From CAVYYW01 sp963772845 (GTDB lineage: Bacteria > Bacillota > Bacilli > Bacillales > Sporolactobacillaceae): 64,000 nt of DNA. Of the stretch, positions 43,039-52,433 are shown piece by piece (positions within the stretch are counted from its first letter, which is position 1; each line of letters begins with the position of its first letter). The notes beneath the pieces were generated by a model. The model was given only the letters and a program-made list of their open reading frames with translations, did not search any database and had not been told where the DNA came from. The stretch is taken from positions 372,001-436,000 of the forward strand of contig CAVYYW010000014.1 in NCBI GenBank assembly GCA_963772845.1, written 5' to 3'. Made by a program: the position numbers and the translations under genes.

Positions 43039-44157
43039 ATGAGCAAGCGAGATTATTATGAAGTATTGGGTGTGGAAAAAGGTGCATCCAAAGAAGAAGT
43101 GAAAAAAGCATACCGTAAATTAGCCCGGAAATATCACCCGGATGTTAATAAAGAAGCAGATGCAGAAGATAAATTTAAAGAAGCAAAAGAAGCATATGAA
43201 ACATTATCTAATCCGCAGAAAAAAGCCCAATACGATCAATTCGGACACACCGATCCAAACCAAGGATTTGGTGGAGGAGCCCAAGACTTTGGCGGCTTTG
43301 GAGATATCTTTGATATGTTCTTCGGCGGCGGTGGGTCAAGACGCCGTGATCCAAATGCACCACGCCAAGGGGCAGATCTTCAATATACAATGTCGATTGC
43401 ATTTGAAGAGGCGGCCTTCGGAAAAGAAACGGATATCGAAATTCCTAAAGAAGAAACGTGTTCGACATGCCACGGTGACGGGGCTAAACCAGGCACTACT
43501 CCTGAGACATGTCCGCATTGCCATGGGGCAGGTCAGCTGAATGAAGAACAAAATACTCCATTCGGCAGAGTGGTTAACAGACGTGTCTGCCACTACTGTG
43601 AAGGCCGCGGCAAAATCATTAAAGAAAAGTGTGCGACTTGTCATGGGGCAGGCAAAGTAAAAAAACGCAAAAAAATTCATATCCGCATCCCGGCAGGCGT
43701 AGACGAAGGACAACAAATTCGCGTTTCAGGCCAGGGTGAACCTGGAGAGAATGGCGGACCATCTGGCGACTTATACGTTGTATTCCATGTTAAATCCCAT
43801 AAGTTTTTTGAGCGGGATGGAGACGACGTGTATATTGAGGTCCCTATGAATTTTGCCCAGGTTGCTTTAGGAGCAGAAATTGAAGTTCCGACCTTACACG
43901 GAAAAGTTATGCTGAAGGTTCCTGCAGGCACTCAATCAGGGACTAAGTTCCGTTTGAAAGGCAAAGGGATTCAGAACGTAAGAGGTTATGGACAAGGTGA
44001 TCAGCATGTCACGGTTAAAGTTCTGACACCAAAGAATCTCTCAGACAAAGAGAAAGAACTCTTGAAAGAATTAGCTGAAATTAGCGGCAATCCTGTTAAT
44101 GATATGAATAACGATAATTTTTTTTCAAAAGTAAAGCGGGCATTTAAAGCGGATTAA
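43039..44157 (+). CDS. dnaJ: Chaperone protein DnaJ
   Basis: A 372-residue Hsp40. The J domain has YHPD (HPD motif, about residues 32-35), followed by a Gly/Phe region (GFGGGAQDFGGFG) and four CxxCxGxG zinc motifs (CSTCHGDG, CPHCHGAG, CHYCEGRG, CATCHGAG). Confidence 0.99.
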   Translation: MSKRDYYEVLGVEKGASKEEVKKAYRKLARKYHPDVNKEADAEDKFKEAKEAYETLSNPQKKAQYDQFGHTDPNQGFGGGAQDFGGFGDIFDMFFGGGGSRRRDPNAPRQGADLQYTMSIAFEEAAFGKETDIEIPKEETCSTCHGDGAKPGTTPETCPHCHGAGQLNEEQNTPFGRVVNRRVCHYCEGRGKIIKEKCATCHGAGKVKKRKKIHIRIPAGVDEGQQIRVSGQGEPGENGGPSGDLYVVFHVKSHKFFERDGDDVYIEVPMNFAQVALGAEIEVPTLHGKVMLKVPAGTQSGTKFRLKGKGIQNVRGYGQGDQHVTVKVLTPKNLSDKEKELLKELAEISGNPVNDMNNDNFFSKVKRAFKAD

Positions 44158-44176
44158 TGATGGAGGCGGAAGTGGT

Positions 44177-45121
44177 ATGAAATGGTCAGAAATATGTATT
44201 CATACAACACAGGAAGCTGTCGAGCCAATGACCAATATTCTTCATGAAGCAGGATCCAGCGGGGTAGTAATTGAAGACCCGCAGGATTTAGCGAGAATTT
44301 GGCCAACTGAGTTCGGCGAGATCTATGATCTTAACCCATCAGATTATCCTGATGAAGGCGTTATGCTTAAAGCTTATCTTCCAGTTAACAGCTTTCTCGG
44401 CGATACAGTCGAGGAAATCAAACAGGCAATAAATAATTTATTGCTTTATGATATTGATCTTGGTCATAACACGATAACAATCAGTGAAGTAAATGAAGAA
44501 GAATGGGCATCTGCTTGGAAGAAATATTATAAGCCTGTAAAAATTACTGACAGAATTACAATTACACCTACCTGGGAAGAATACGAGCCGGAAGCGAAAG
44601 ACGAACTCATTATTGAACTCGATCCTGGTATGGCTTTTGGGACAGGAACTCATCCGACCACTGTTCTCTGTATAAAGGCTTTAGAGAAGTATCAAGTAGA
44701 AGGTGCGAGTGTACTTGATGTAGGAACCGGCACCGGCGTTCTTAGTATTGCGAGCGCTAAGCTTGGAGCAGAGGATGTTCTTGCCGTCGACCTTGATGAA
44801 GTGGCTGTCCATTCTGCCCGCTTAAATAGCAAGCTGAATAAAGTTCAGAAGACAGTCCAGATTAAGCAGAACAATCTGGCAGATCAAATAGAGGGACCGT
44901 TTCAAATTATTGTAGCCAACCTTCTAGCTGAAATCGTGATGAGGCTTGCTGATAGCGCATTCTCTATCCTAGCAGAAGACGGATACTTCATTACCTCAGG
45001 TATTATCAAAAATAAGCAGGGTGACGTTGAAGAGAAACTAAAATCAGCAGGCTTCGATGTGCTGGAAGTTCTAGAACGGGAAGATTGGGTAGCGATTGTT
45101 GCCTCTAAAGGAAAGCAGTAA
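44177..45121 (+). CDS. prmA: Ribosomal protein L11 methyltransferase PrmA
   Basis: A 314-residue SAM methyltransferase that trimethylates uL11. The SAM motif is VLDVGTGTGVLSIASAKLGA, and a conserved post-I NLLAEIV follows. The stop shares one base with the rsmE start (TAATG), indicating coupling. Confidence 0.95.
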   Translation: MKWSEICIHTTQEAVEPMTNILHEAGSSGVVIEDPQDLARIWPTEFGEIYDLNPSDYPDEGVMLKAYLPVNSFLGDTVEEIKQAINNLLLYDIDLGHNTITISEVNEEEWASAWKKYYKPVKITDRITITPTWEEYEPEAKDELIIELDPGMAFGTGTHPTTVLCIKALEKYQVEGASVLDVGTGTGVLSIASAKLGAEDVLAVDLDEVAVHSARLNSKLNKVQKTVQIKQNNLADQIEGPFQIIVANLLAEIVMRLADSAFSILAEDGYFITSGIIKNKQGDVEEKLKSAGFDVLEVLEREDWVAIVASKGKQ

Positions 45122-45882
45122 TGCAGCGCTATTTTATCAGTAAAGATGCGGTTGAGTTTCCTAAAGTCTGCATAACAGGTGATGATGCGCATCATATTCA
45201 AAAAGTTATGAGAATGAATCCAGGTGATGAGTGCCTCTGTGCTGTGAGTGATGAAACGGTTTATCAATGTGCTGTTAAAGCATTTGCACAAAAGGAAGTG
45301 CAGCTTGAAATTCTCGAAACTCATCATGAAAATCATGAATTGCCCGTCCACATTGCTATTGCCCAGGGGCTTCCTAAAGGGGATAAGTTCGATCTGATTC
45401 TCCAAAAAGGAACAGAATGCGGCGCCAGCCAATTTATTCCTTACGAAGCCACGCGCTCAGTTGTAAAATGGGCGGGTAACAAGTGGGATAAAAAAGCTGA
45501 CAGGTTCCGGAAAATCATCAAAGAAGCAGCAGAGCAGTCTCATCGGAGCCGTTTACCTGAATTACATTCAATTCATAACCGGGCTCAATTGATGCAACTT
45601 AGCCGTGAGTTTGACCATGTAATTGTTGCCTATGAAGAGTCGGCAAAATCGGGAGAGCAGAATATGCTGGCGAATGTTTTCAAATCGATGCCAAAAGACT
45701 CCAGTCTGTTGGTTATCATCGGACCTGAAGGCGGCTTCTCCCAGGAAGAAATTGCTGACTTTATTGAAATGGGCTATAAATGCTGCGGGCTCGGCAGAAG
45801 AATCTTAAGAACCGAAACAGCTGGTATGTATATTTTAGCCGCAGCAAGTTACCATTTTGAATTATTGAATGGAGTGAATTAA
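45121..45882 (+). CDS. rsmE: 16S rRNA (uracil1498-N3)-methyltransferase RsmE (YqeU)
   Basis: A 253-residue SPOUT-class methyltransferase. IGPEGGFSQEEI and LGRRILRTETA form the trefoil-knot SAM site; the N-terminal PUA-like domain has GDDAHHIQKVMRM. mtaB follows immediately after the stop. Confidence 0.95.
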   Translation: MQRYFISKDAVEFPKVCITGDDAHHIQKVMRMNPGDECLCAVSDETVYQCAVKAFAQKEVQLEILETHHENHELPVHIAIAQGLPKGDKFDLILQKGTECGASQFIPYEATRSVVKWAGNKWDKKADRFRKIIKEAAEQSHRSRLPELHSIHNRAQLMQLSREFDHVIVAYEESAKSGEQNMLANVFKSMPKDSSLLVIIGPEGGFSQEEIADFIEMGYKCCGLGRRILRTETAGMYILAAASYHFELLNGVN

Positions 45883-47238
45883 ATGCCAACAGTTGCTTTT
45901 CATACTTTAGGATGTAAAGTAAACCATTATGAAACGGAAGCGATTTGGCAGCTTTTTGAAACAGCCGGGTATTCCCGCAAGGAATTTGAAACAGCTGCAG
46001 ACGTGTATGTCATTAACACGTGTACAGTGACCAATACAGGCGACAAAAAAAGCCGTCAGGTAATCCGCCGGGCAATCAGACAAAATCCAAATGCAGTCAT
46101 TTGTGTCACAGGCTGCTACGCACAAACATCTCCTGCCGAAGTCATGGCGATCCCAGGTGTGGATATTGTGGTCGGTACACAGGACCGGGAGAAAATGCTC
46201 GGCTACATTGAAGAATATAAAACTGAACGTGAACCGATTAACGGTGTGTCGAACATTATGAAGGCCAGGGTTTATGAAGAACTGGATGTTCCTGCTTTTA
46301 CTGACAGGACACGTGCGTCTCTTAAGATCCAAGAAGGCTGTAACAATTTTTGCACCTTTTGTATTATTCCATGGGCGAGAGGTCTGCTAAGATCGAGAGA
46401 GCCGGCTTCTGTATTAAAGCAGGCTCAACAGCTGGTTGATGCAGGTTATAAAGAGATTGTGCTGACAGGAATCCATACAGCAGGCTATGGGGAAGACATG
46501 AAGGACTATAATTTCGCACAGCTGCTCAGAGACCTCGAGAACAAGGTTCAGGGAATTAAACGCTTAAGAATTTCTTCGATTGAAGCAAGTCAGGTTACAG
46601 AAGAGGTGATCGATGTTATCGATCAATCAAATATTATTGCGAGACATCTTCATATTCCACTTCAGTCAGGCTCGGATACAGTTCTTAAACGAATGAGAAG
46701 AAAATATACAACGGCTTTCTTTGCTGAGAAAATTGAGAAACTGAGAAAGGCATTGCCTGATTTCGCTTTGACTTCTGATGTCATTGTCGGTTTTCCAGGA
46801 GAAACTGAGGAAGAGTATATGGAGACATTTAATTTTATCAGAGATTTGCACTTCTCTGAATTGCATGTCTTTCCTTACTCTCAGCGAACTGGCACGCCGG
46901 CAGCAAAAATGGACAATCAGATACCGGATGATCTTAAGCATGACCGAGTGAAACGGCTTATTTCTTTATCCAGCCAGCTGGCAAAAGAATATGCTGCTCG
47001 GTATGAGAATGAACTGCTTGAAGTTATTCCAGAGGAACCTTTTAAAAAGGATACCTCCAGTGGTTATTACGTTGGATATACTGACAATTATTTAAAAGTT
47101 AAATTTCCGGGGACACCTGAGATGGAAGGCAAGCTTGTGAAGGTAAAGATTACAAAAGCGGGCTATCCGTTCAATGAAGGCCAGTTTGTCAGGATTATAG
47201 AAGACGAGCACCTGCCATTAAAAGAAGCAGTGCAATAG
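45883..47238 (+). CDS. mtaB: tRNA methylthiotransferase MtaB (YqeV)
   Basis: Radical SAM methylthiotransferase that makes ms2t6A37 in tRNA, 451 aa. The N-terminal MTTase domain has LGCKVNHYETE, CTVT and CYAQ with three cluster cysteines; CNNFCTFCIIPWARG is the radical SAM CxxxCxxC; a C-terminal TRAM domain follows YYVGYTDNY. Confidence 0.96.
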   Translation: MPTVAFHTLGCKVNHYETEAIWQLFETAGYSRKEFETAADVYVINTCTVTNTGDKKSRQVIRRAIRQNPNAVICVTGCYAQTSPAEVMAIPGVDIVVGTQDREKMLGYIEEYKTEREPINGVSNIMKARVYEELDVPAFTDRTRASLKIQEGCNNFCTFCIIPWARGLLRSREPASVLKQAQQLVDAGYKEIVLTGIHTAGYGEDMKDYNFAQLLRDLENKVQGIKRLRISSIEASQVTEEVIDVIDQSNIIARHLHIPLQSGSDTVLKRMRRKYTTAFFAEKIEKLRKALPDFALTSDVIVGFPGETEEEYMETFNFIRDLHFSELHVFPYSQRTGTPAAKMDNQIPDDLKHDRVKRLISLSSQLAKEYAARYENELLEVIPEEPFKKDTSSGYYVGYTDNYLKVKFPGTPEMEGKLVKVKITKAGYPFNEGQFVRIIEDEHLPLKEAVQ

Positions 47239-47253
47239 AAAGGGAGACATGAC

Positions 47254-47922
47254 ATGACCGATTTAGCCAAACTGATTGATCATACTGCACTTAAACCTGA
47301 AACAACAGAAACAGATATTATGACACTTTGTTCGGAGGCAAAAGAGCATCATTTTGCTTCTGTTTGTGTGAATCCTTACTGGGTTGAAAAGGCTTATGCT
47401 GAGTTAAAAGATTCAGAAGTCGCTGTTTGTACGGTAATCGGATTTCCTCTTGGAGCATCTGCTACTGAAGTTAAAGTATTTGAAACAAAACAAGCGATTA
47501 ATAACGGAGCATCTGAAATTGATATGGTAATCAATATTGGCGCCATTAAAAGCGGTGACTTTAAGACTGTCCAAAATGATATTGAACAGGTTGTAAAGGC
47601 GGCGAAAGGCAAAGCTCTTGTCAAAGTGATTTTTGAAACGTGCCTGCTTAACCGTGATGAAATAATTAAAGCCTGTCAATGCTCTGTGGCAGCAGGTGCC
47701 GACTTTGTGAAAACGTCTACTGGTTTTTCATCTGCAGGTGCAACAGAAGAAGATGTAAGGTTAATGCGGGAAACAGTCGGTCCTGACCTTGGTGTAAAGG
47801 CTTCCGGAGGCATCCGCGACAAAGAGGCTGTTGAGAAAATGGTTGCTGCAGGAGCCACAAGAATCGGTGCCAGTGCAGGGGTTTCTATTGTCAATGGCGA
47901 GACATCAACAAGCGATTATTGA
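47254..47922 (+). CDS. deoC: Deoxyribose-phosphate aldolase
   Basis: A 222-residue class I aldolase splitting 2-deoxyribose-5-phosphate to acetaldehyde and glyceraldehyde-3-phosphate. The Schiff-base lysine is in DFVKTSTGF, and VKASGGI holds the assisting lysine. AAGGGAGA precedes the ATG. deoC is not at this place in B. subtilis, where it sits with nupC and pdp; here it ends the dnaK-mtaB run, with a strong terminator. Confidence 0.95.
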   Translation: MTDLAKLIDHTALKPETTETDIMTLCSEAKEHHFASVCVNPYWVEKAYAELKDSEVAVCTVIGFPLGASATEVKVFETKQAINNGASEIDMVINIGAIKSGDFKTVQNDIEQVVKAAKGKALVKVIFETCLLNRDEIIKACQCSVAAGADFVKTSTGFSSAGATEEDVRLMRETVGPDLGVKASGGIRDKEAVEKMVAAGATRIGASAGVSIVNGETSTSDY

Positions 47923-47939
47923 TAATTGATAGACTAAAA

Positions 47940-47969
47940 CGCTTCCTGGCGGCAGGAAGCGGCTTTTTT
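47940..47969 (+). terminator. Terminator after deoC
   Basis: CGCTTCCTG and CAGGAAGCG (47940-47961), 4-nt loop, then six T. Confidence 0.93.
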
Positions 47970-48008
47970 ATCTTTTGAATAATACGGTTCCAAAAGGGGC
48001 GAAGAAAG

Positions 48009-48440
48009 ATGGTTTATGACACGCATATCAATGTCAGGTTCGGTGAAACCGATGCGATGGGACACGTTAATAATGTCAGCTATTATATATACTTTGAACA
48101 GGCGAGAACTGAATTTTTGAAAAATCTCGGTTTTACAATCGGCCAGGCTCAGGGTGACTTGAATTTTGTGGTCGTACATACGGCGTGTGATTACATGGAA
48201 CAGGCTTTTTTTGATCAGCATTTAATTGTTCAAACCTATGTCGCGAAGGTGGGGACAAAAAGTTTTGCCCTAACACATGATGTAAAGGATGCAAAAAGCA
48301 AGGTTCACATTGCCAGAGGGACGTCTGTCGCTGTTATTATTGATAAGGAAAAGCAAGGGGCAATGGTGCTGCCTGATTTCTTAAAAGAAGCACTGAATGC
48401 GGAATTATCAGATCATAAAGGGGCGGCCTCATCGAACTAA
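48009..48440 (+). CDS. Hot-dog acyl-CoA thioesterase (YbgC/FcbC-like)
   Basis: A 143-residue single hot-dog-fold enzyme. RFGETDAMGHVNNVSYYIYFEQAR includes the catalytic Asp and the GHVNN signature of 4-hydroxybenzoyl-CoA-type thioesterases. The substrate is not predictable. It is monocistronic, between deoC and rpsU, and not found here in B. subtilis. Confidence 0.85.
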   Translation: MVYDTHINVRFGETDAMGHVNNVSYYIYFEQARTEFLKNLGFTIGQAQGDLNFVVVHTACDYMEQAFFDQHLIVQTYVAKVGTKSFALTHDVKDAKSKVHIARGTSVAVIIDKEKQGAMVLPDFLKEALNAELSDHKGAASSN

Positions 48441-48487
48441 GGCTTATTATTTGTGTGAAATAAATTCAGTACTCTTTATATCTTGAG

Positions 48488-48540
48488 TTGATAAATTCAT
48501 ATCTTTCGTTTATAATTGCAAAAGACATAAGTTTTATGTC
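48488..48540 (+). promoter_or_regulatory. rpsU promoter and 5' stem-loop
   Basis: TTGATA (48488-48493) and TATAAT (48511-48516), 17-bp spacer. A perfect stem GACATAA/TTATGTC (48524-48540) would lie at the 5' end of the mRNA, upstream of GGAGGGAGGG. Confidence 0.83.
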
Positions 48541-48579
48541 CTCTTGATCTGCAGCGTTTCGGAGGGAGGGAAACACGAG

Positions 48580-48756
48580 ATGGTTGAAACTAAAGTACGC
48601 AAAAATGAAACAATTGAAGACGCACTCCGCCGGTTTAAACGTTCCGTTTCAAAATCCGGAACTATGGCTGAAGTGAAAAAACGTAAACACTATGAAAAGC
48701 CAAGTGTTAAGCGTAAGAAAAAGTCTGAGGCGGCACGTAAGAATCGCAAGTTCTAA
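48580..48756 (+). CDS. rpsU: 30S ribosomal protein S21
   Basis: A 58-residue basic protein, MVETKVRKNETIEDALRRFK, with the conserved KPSVKRKKKSEAARK tail. ATG 48580 follows GGAGGGAGGG (48561-48570). yqeY follows in the same operon, as usual. Confidence 0.97.
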   Translation: MVETKVRKNETIEDALRRFKRSVSKSGTMAEVKKRKHYEKPSVKRKKKSEAARKNRKF

Positions 48757-48770
48757 GAAAGGGTGTTCCT

Positions 48771-49214
48771 ATGAGCTTAATTGATCGTCTTAATGATGAT
48801 ATGAAGCTTGCCATGAAAAATAGGGATAAAGGCAGTTTGTCTACGATCCGTATGGTCAAGGCATCGCTTCAAAATGAATCGATCAAGCTCGGTAAGGACC
48901 TGTCTGAGGACGAAGCGTTAACCGTCGTTTCCCGAGAACTCAAACAGAGGAAAGACTCCCTCCAAGAGTTTGAGAACGCAGGGCGCGAGGATCTCGCAGA
49001 TGGGATTAAACTTGAAATTGCCGTGATTGATAAGTATTTGCCTGAACCGCTTACGGAAGATGAGCTTGATGGCATTTTAGATGATACAATTGCTGAAGTA
49101 GGCGCTTCTTCAAAAGGGGATATGGGCAAAGTCATGAACGCGGTGATGCCTAAAGTTCGCGGAAGAGCTGACGGAAGCGTGATTAGCCGAAAAGTACAAA
49201 TGAAATTATCATAA
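48771..49214 (+). CDS. yqeY: GatB/YqeY domain-containing protein YqeY
   Basis: A 147-residue helical protein homologous to the tRNA-binding tail of GatB. EFENAGREDLADGIKLEIAV, YLPEPLTEDEL and VMPKVRGRADGSVI are family motifs. Function not established. It is co-transcribed with rpsU and closed by a terminator. Confidence 0.94.
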   Translation: MSLIDRLNDDMKLAMKNRDKGSLSTIRMVKASLQNESIKLGKDLSEDEALTVVSRELKQRKDSLQEFENAGREDLADGIKLEIAVIDKYLPEPLTEDELDGILDDTIAEVGASSKGDMGKVMNAVMPKVRGRADGSVISRKVQMKLS

Positions 49215-49218
49215 CGAT

Positions 49219-49252
49219 AAAGCCGGTTTCTGGTTACAGAAGCCGGCTTTTT
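49219..49252 (+). terminator. Terminator after yqeY
   Basis: AAAGCCGGTTTCTG and CAGAAGCCGGCTTT pair across GTTA (49219-49250), one bulge, followed by T. Confidence 0.92.
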
Positions 49253-49395
49253 TATATTGTAGAAATTTATCAGCTTCTATTTTAAAAAAATATTAAGATC
49301 ACACGTTATAGATGAAACTTTTCTATGTTTCTAAGCGTAAATAAATGGCAGGATGTATAATATAGAAAATGATATTCAAACAAGGGGGATATGAA

Positions 49396-50385
49396 ATGGA
49401 TCAAGGTTCAATAACGGTTTTATTAATAGCGGCTGCAATCATCATTGTTTTGGCCATTCTCTTTTCATTTGTACCGATCATGCTGTGGATTTCTGCGCTG
49501 GCTGCAGGAGTAAAAATCGGCATTTTCACTCTAATTGGTATGAGGCTCAGACGCGTCGTGCCACGCAGGGTGATCAATCCGCTCATAAAGGCCGTTAAAG
49601 CGGGATTGACCTTAAATACGAATCAGCTGGAAAGTCACTATCTGGCAGGAGGAAATGTTGACAGGGTAGTAAATGCCCTCGTTGCGGCGCACAGAGCAAA
49701 TATTGAACTAAGTTTTGAGAGATGTGCAGCGATCGATCTTGCCGGACGAGATGTTTTGGAAGCGGTTCAGATGAGTGTTAACCCAAAAGTAATTGAATCA
49801 CCTTTTATTGCTGGTGTGGCAATGAACGGGATTGAAGTCAAAGCCAAAGCAAGGATAACGGTCAGAGCAAATATTGACCGGCTGGTAGGCGGAGCAGGAG
49901 AAGAAACTATCGTTGCGAGAGTAGGCGAAGGTGTCGTTTCTACGATTGGATCCTCCGAAAATCATAAAAAAGTTCTTGAAAATCCCGATTTAATTTCACG
50001 GACGGTTTTGTCTAAAGGGCTGGATGCGGGAACAGCTTTTGAAATTCTGTCGATCGATATTATGGACGTGGATATCGGAAAAAATATCGGGGCGCATTTG
50101 CAAACAGAACAGGCTGAAGCAGATAAGAATATCGCACAGGCGAAGGCAGAAGAACGCCGCGCAATGGCTGTAGCAAGAGAACAGGAAATGTCTGCCAAAG
50201 TTCAGGAAATGCGGGCAAAAGTTGTGGAAGCAGAAGCTGAGGTTCCACTCGCCATGTCTAAAGCTCTTAAAGACGGCCATATGGGTGTCATGGATTATAT
50301 GAATTATAATAATATAAAAGCAGATACAGGTATGCGCCAATCCATGGGAGATATGACAAACGATAGCAACACGAATAATGAATAA
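49396..50385 (+). CDS. floA: Flotillin-like protein FloA (YqfA)
   Basis: A 329-residue scaffold of bacterial lipid-raft-like domains. N-terminal membrane hairpin (residues 5-38), an SPFH-like domain (VARVGEGVVSTIGSS), and a C-terminal Ala/Glu-rich coiled coil with EA repeats (QAEADKNIAQAKAEERRAMA). ATG 49396 follows AGGGGGAT. The NfeD partner gene yqeZ, usually upstream, is absent. Confidence 0.95.
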   Translation: MDQGSITVLLIAAAIIIVLAILFSFVPIMLWISALAAGVKIGIFTLIGMRLRRVVPRRVINPLIKAVKAGLTLNTNQLESHYLAGGNVDRVVNALVAAHRANIELSFERCAAIDLAGRDVLEAVQMSVNPKVIESPFIAGVAMNGIEVKAKARITVRANIDRLVGGAGEETIVARVGEGVVSTIGSSENHKKVLENPDLISRTVLSKGLDAGTAFEILSIDIMDVDIGKNIGAHLQTEQAEADKNIAQAKAEERRAMAVAREQEMSAKVQEMRAKVVEAEAEVPLAMSKALKDGHMGVMDYMNYNNIKADTGMRQSMGDMTNDSNTNNE

Positions 50386-50396
50386 GGCGGTGGCTG

Positions 50397-50813
50397 ATGC
50401 TATTAATAATAATTATTGTGATTGGTTTTTTAACAATGCTTGTCAATCAGGGTGTAAAAGCTGCTCGTCAGGAGAGCGGAAAAGCCATCCAGGGTCACAT
50501 GAACAAAGCAAAGGAAACGGTTACTGAGAACAAGAAATGGTTTGAGGAGCCATCTCCTTTGGAATCAGATAAGGCTGCGCCATCAGCGAGAAATGAATTA
50601 AGATCTGATCGATTATACTCAGAAAGAACGAAGATGACACCACATACGTCAAATGAATATCTGCCTGAGCATAAGCAGGAAACGTTCATGAAGTTTAAGA
50701 ATAAGCGCAGGCTGGCAGAATCATTCATGGTTTCTGAGGTATTTAACAAACCGCGTGCCTTAAACCCTCATCCAAGAGTTGAAAGCTATAAACATGGATC
50801 TAAGCATAAGTAA
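50397..50813 (+). CDS. YqfB-position membrane protein, unknown function
   Basis: A 138-residue protein with an N-terminal transmembrane helix (residues 2-18) and a hydrophilic, charged tail rich in Lys, Glu and Ser. It starts 11 bp after floA with AAGGCGG near, so it is likely co-transcribed. It occupies the place of yqfB in B. subtilis, but I cannot confirm homology. Function unknown. Confidence 0.65.
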   Translation: MLLIIIIVIGFLTMLVNQGVKAARQESGKAIQGHMNKAKETVTENKKWFEEPSPLESDKAAPSARNELRSDRLYSERTKMTPHTSNEYLPEHKQETFMKFKNKRRLAESFMVSEVFNKPRALNPHPRVESYKHGSKHK

Positions 50814-50820
50814 TATCTAA

Positions 50821-50847
50821 AACGCCTGCAATCAGGCGTTTTTTTTA
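50821..50847 (+). terminator. Terminator after the yqfB-position gene
   Basis: AACGCCTG and CAGGCGTT with a 4-nt loop (50821-50840), followed by T residues. Confidence 0.93.
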
Positions 50848-50918
50848 TGCTTATTTTAATAAGGGAGGCATAACCCCCCTGATTTCTCATAACATGAGAA
50901 TAAGGCGGGTGAGACCGA

Positions 50919-51209
50919 TTGGCTAAACAATGGCGGAAACTCAAAACACTGTTATCAGAATTTGCAGATATACCAGCCGACATTCTGTGGGATTTGCCCA
51001 GAATGACTTTAATTGGACAGCTCCACGTCTATATAGAAAACCATAAGGGGATCTTCTCATTCACAGATCATGAATTGCAGCTTAACTTAACAAAAGGCAG
51101 GCTGAAAATTTCAGGAGAAAATCTGGTGCTGAAAATATTATACTCTGATGAGATTCTTTTAGAAGGATGGATCAGGGAGCTGGCATTCATAGATCTCAAT
51201 GAGAGCTGA
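50919..51209 (+). CDS. yqfC: Sporulation protein YqfC
   Basis: A 96-residue YabP/YqfC-family protein; YqfC is a mother-cell (SigE) protein in B. subtilis. TLIGQLHVYIENHKGI is the family core. The TTG start at 50919 is inferred from homologue length; the binding site (GGCGGGTGAG) is modest. A 7-bp inverted repeat TTCTCAT/ATGAGAA (50883-50899) lies upstream. yqfD follows by 12 bp. Confidence 0.88.
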   Translation: MAKQWRKLKTLLSEFADIPADILWDLPRMTLIGQLHVYIENHKGIFSFTDHELQLNLTKGRLKISGENLVLKILYSDEILLEGWIRELAFIDLNES

Positions 51210-51221
51210 GGAGGCGATAAA

Positions 51222-52433
51222 TTGAGACGGTTATCTGGGATGGCGTGGAAAGGCTATCTTATCGTGCGTATAACGTCAGAGGATATTGAAAACTGGCTGA
51301 ATAAAAGCGTAGAAAGAGGAATTGAGCTATGGGATATAAGACGATTAAATGATACCAGTCTGCTTGCCTCCATTTCGATTAAAGATTACCGGCACATCCG
51401 TCCTTTTTTAAAAGAGACAGGCGCAAGGGCATCGATTTTAAAGAAAAACGGCCTTTTTTTTAAAGGGAAACGCTTTCTCCTTAGAAAGGGTCTTATTGCT
51501 GGTGTTTTGTTGGCTTTGCTTCTTTTATTTCTTTTGTCCAATATTCTCTTTACAATTAAAATTAATGGAGCCGATCCGGTGCTTGAACTTAAAATAAACG
51601 AAGCTCTGAAAAAACAGCATATACACATTGGAATGTTTACACCGCTTATGACAGATAAAATTAAGCTTGAAAAAATATTATCTCAACAGCTTAAAGATGT
51701 TACATGGATTGGTATTGCAAAAAAAGGGACAAGTTTGGAAATAGATGTGGTACAAAAAAGTCTACCCAAAAAAGAAAAAGTCATTATACCAAGCAATTTA
51801 GTTGCTTCAAAAACTGGCATGGTGAAATCAATATTCACAAAAAGGGGACAGGCTATGGTAAAGAGATACCAATGGGTTAATAAAGGAGATCTTCTTATAT
51901 CCGGTAAAATAGGCACAGAGAAAAAACCAGAATGGATTGCTGCGGAAGGTAAAGTTATGGCTGAGACCTGGTATTATTCAAGCATTATCATTCCTAATAA
52001 AAGAACGGTCACGGCTGCTAAGGGCTTACCTAAAACTGAGCATAGCATTGTTTTATTTGGTCATCCCATCCATTTGTGGGGTAAGACCCCTGATAAAAAA
52101 AATTCTAATGTATCGTGCCATGAGAAGACATCTTCCTATTATTTATTAAATTTACAGCTTCCTGTTAAGACACGCATTAATCAATGTGATGAAGTCAAAA
52201 AGGTAACCTTCCCGGTTAACGATCAGGATGCATTAAAGATGGCAGAAAAGGTCTCCGATCAAAGACTTCTGGAACAAACGCCGGAAAAGACCGTCATTTC
52301 ATTGAGAAAACTTGAAAGTGTAAAAAAAACAAGCAGCGGCAGAACCTTTTCCTTTAGATATGTGGTTGAAGAGAATATTGCCGTACGTGATGTGCCTGGC
52401 GCTGCATTTTCAAATGATCCAAAGGATAAGTAA
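51222..52433 (+). CDS. yqfD: Sporulation protein YqfD (SpoIV-type membrane protein)
   Basis: A 403-residue membrane protein, N-terminal domain, one strong transmembrane helix (about residues 91-114), and a large extracytoplasmic domain with WVNKGDLLISGKIG. B. subtilis YqfD is sporulation-induced in the mother cell and implicated in engulfment or forespore envelope. TTG 51222 follows GAGGAGG. It forms an operon with yqfC. Confidence 0.9.
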   Translation: MRRLSGMAWKGYLIVRITSEDIENWLNKSVERGIELWDIRRLNDTSLLASISIKDYRHIRPFLKETGARASILKKNGLFFKGKRFLLRKGLIAGVLLALLLLFLLSNILFTIKINGADPVLELKINEALKKQHIHIGMFTPLMTDKIKLEKILSQQLKDVTWIGIAKKGTSLEIDVVQKSLPKKEKVIIPSNLVASKTGMVKSIFTKRGQAMVKRYQWVNKGDLLISGKIGTEKKPEWIAAEGKVMAETWYYSSIIIPNKRTVTAAKGLPKTEHSIVLFGHPIHLWGKTPDKKNSNVSCHEKTSSYYLLNLQLPVKTRINQCDEVKKVTFPVNDQDALKMAEKVSDQRLLEQTPEKTVISLRKLESVKKTSSGRTFSFRYVVEENIAVRDVPGAAFSNDPKDK

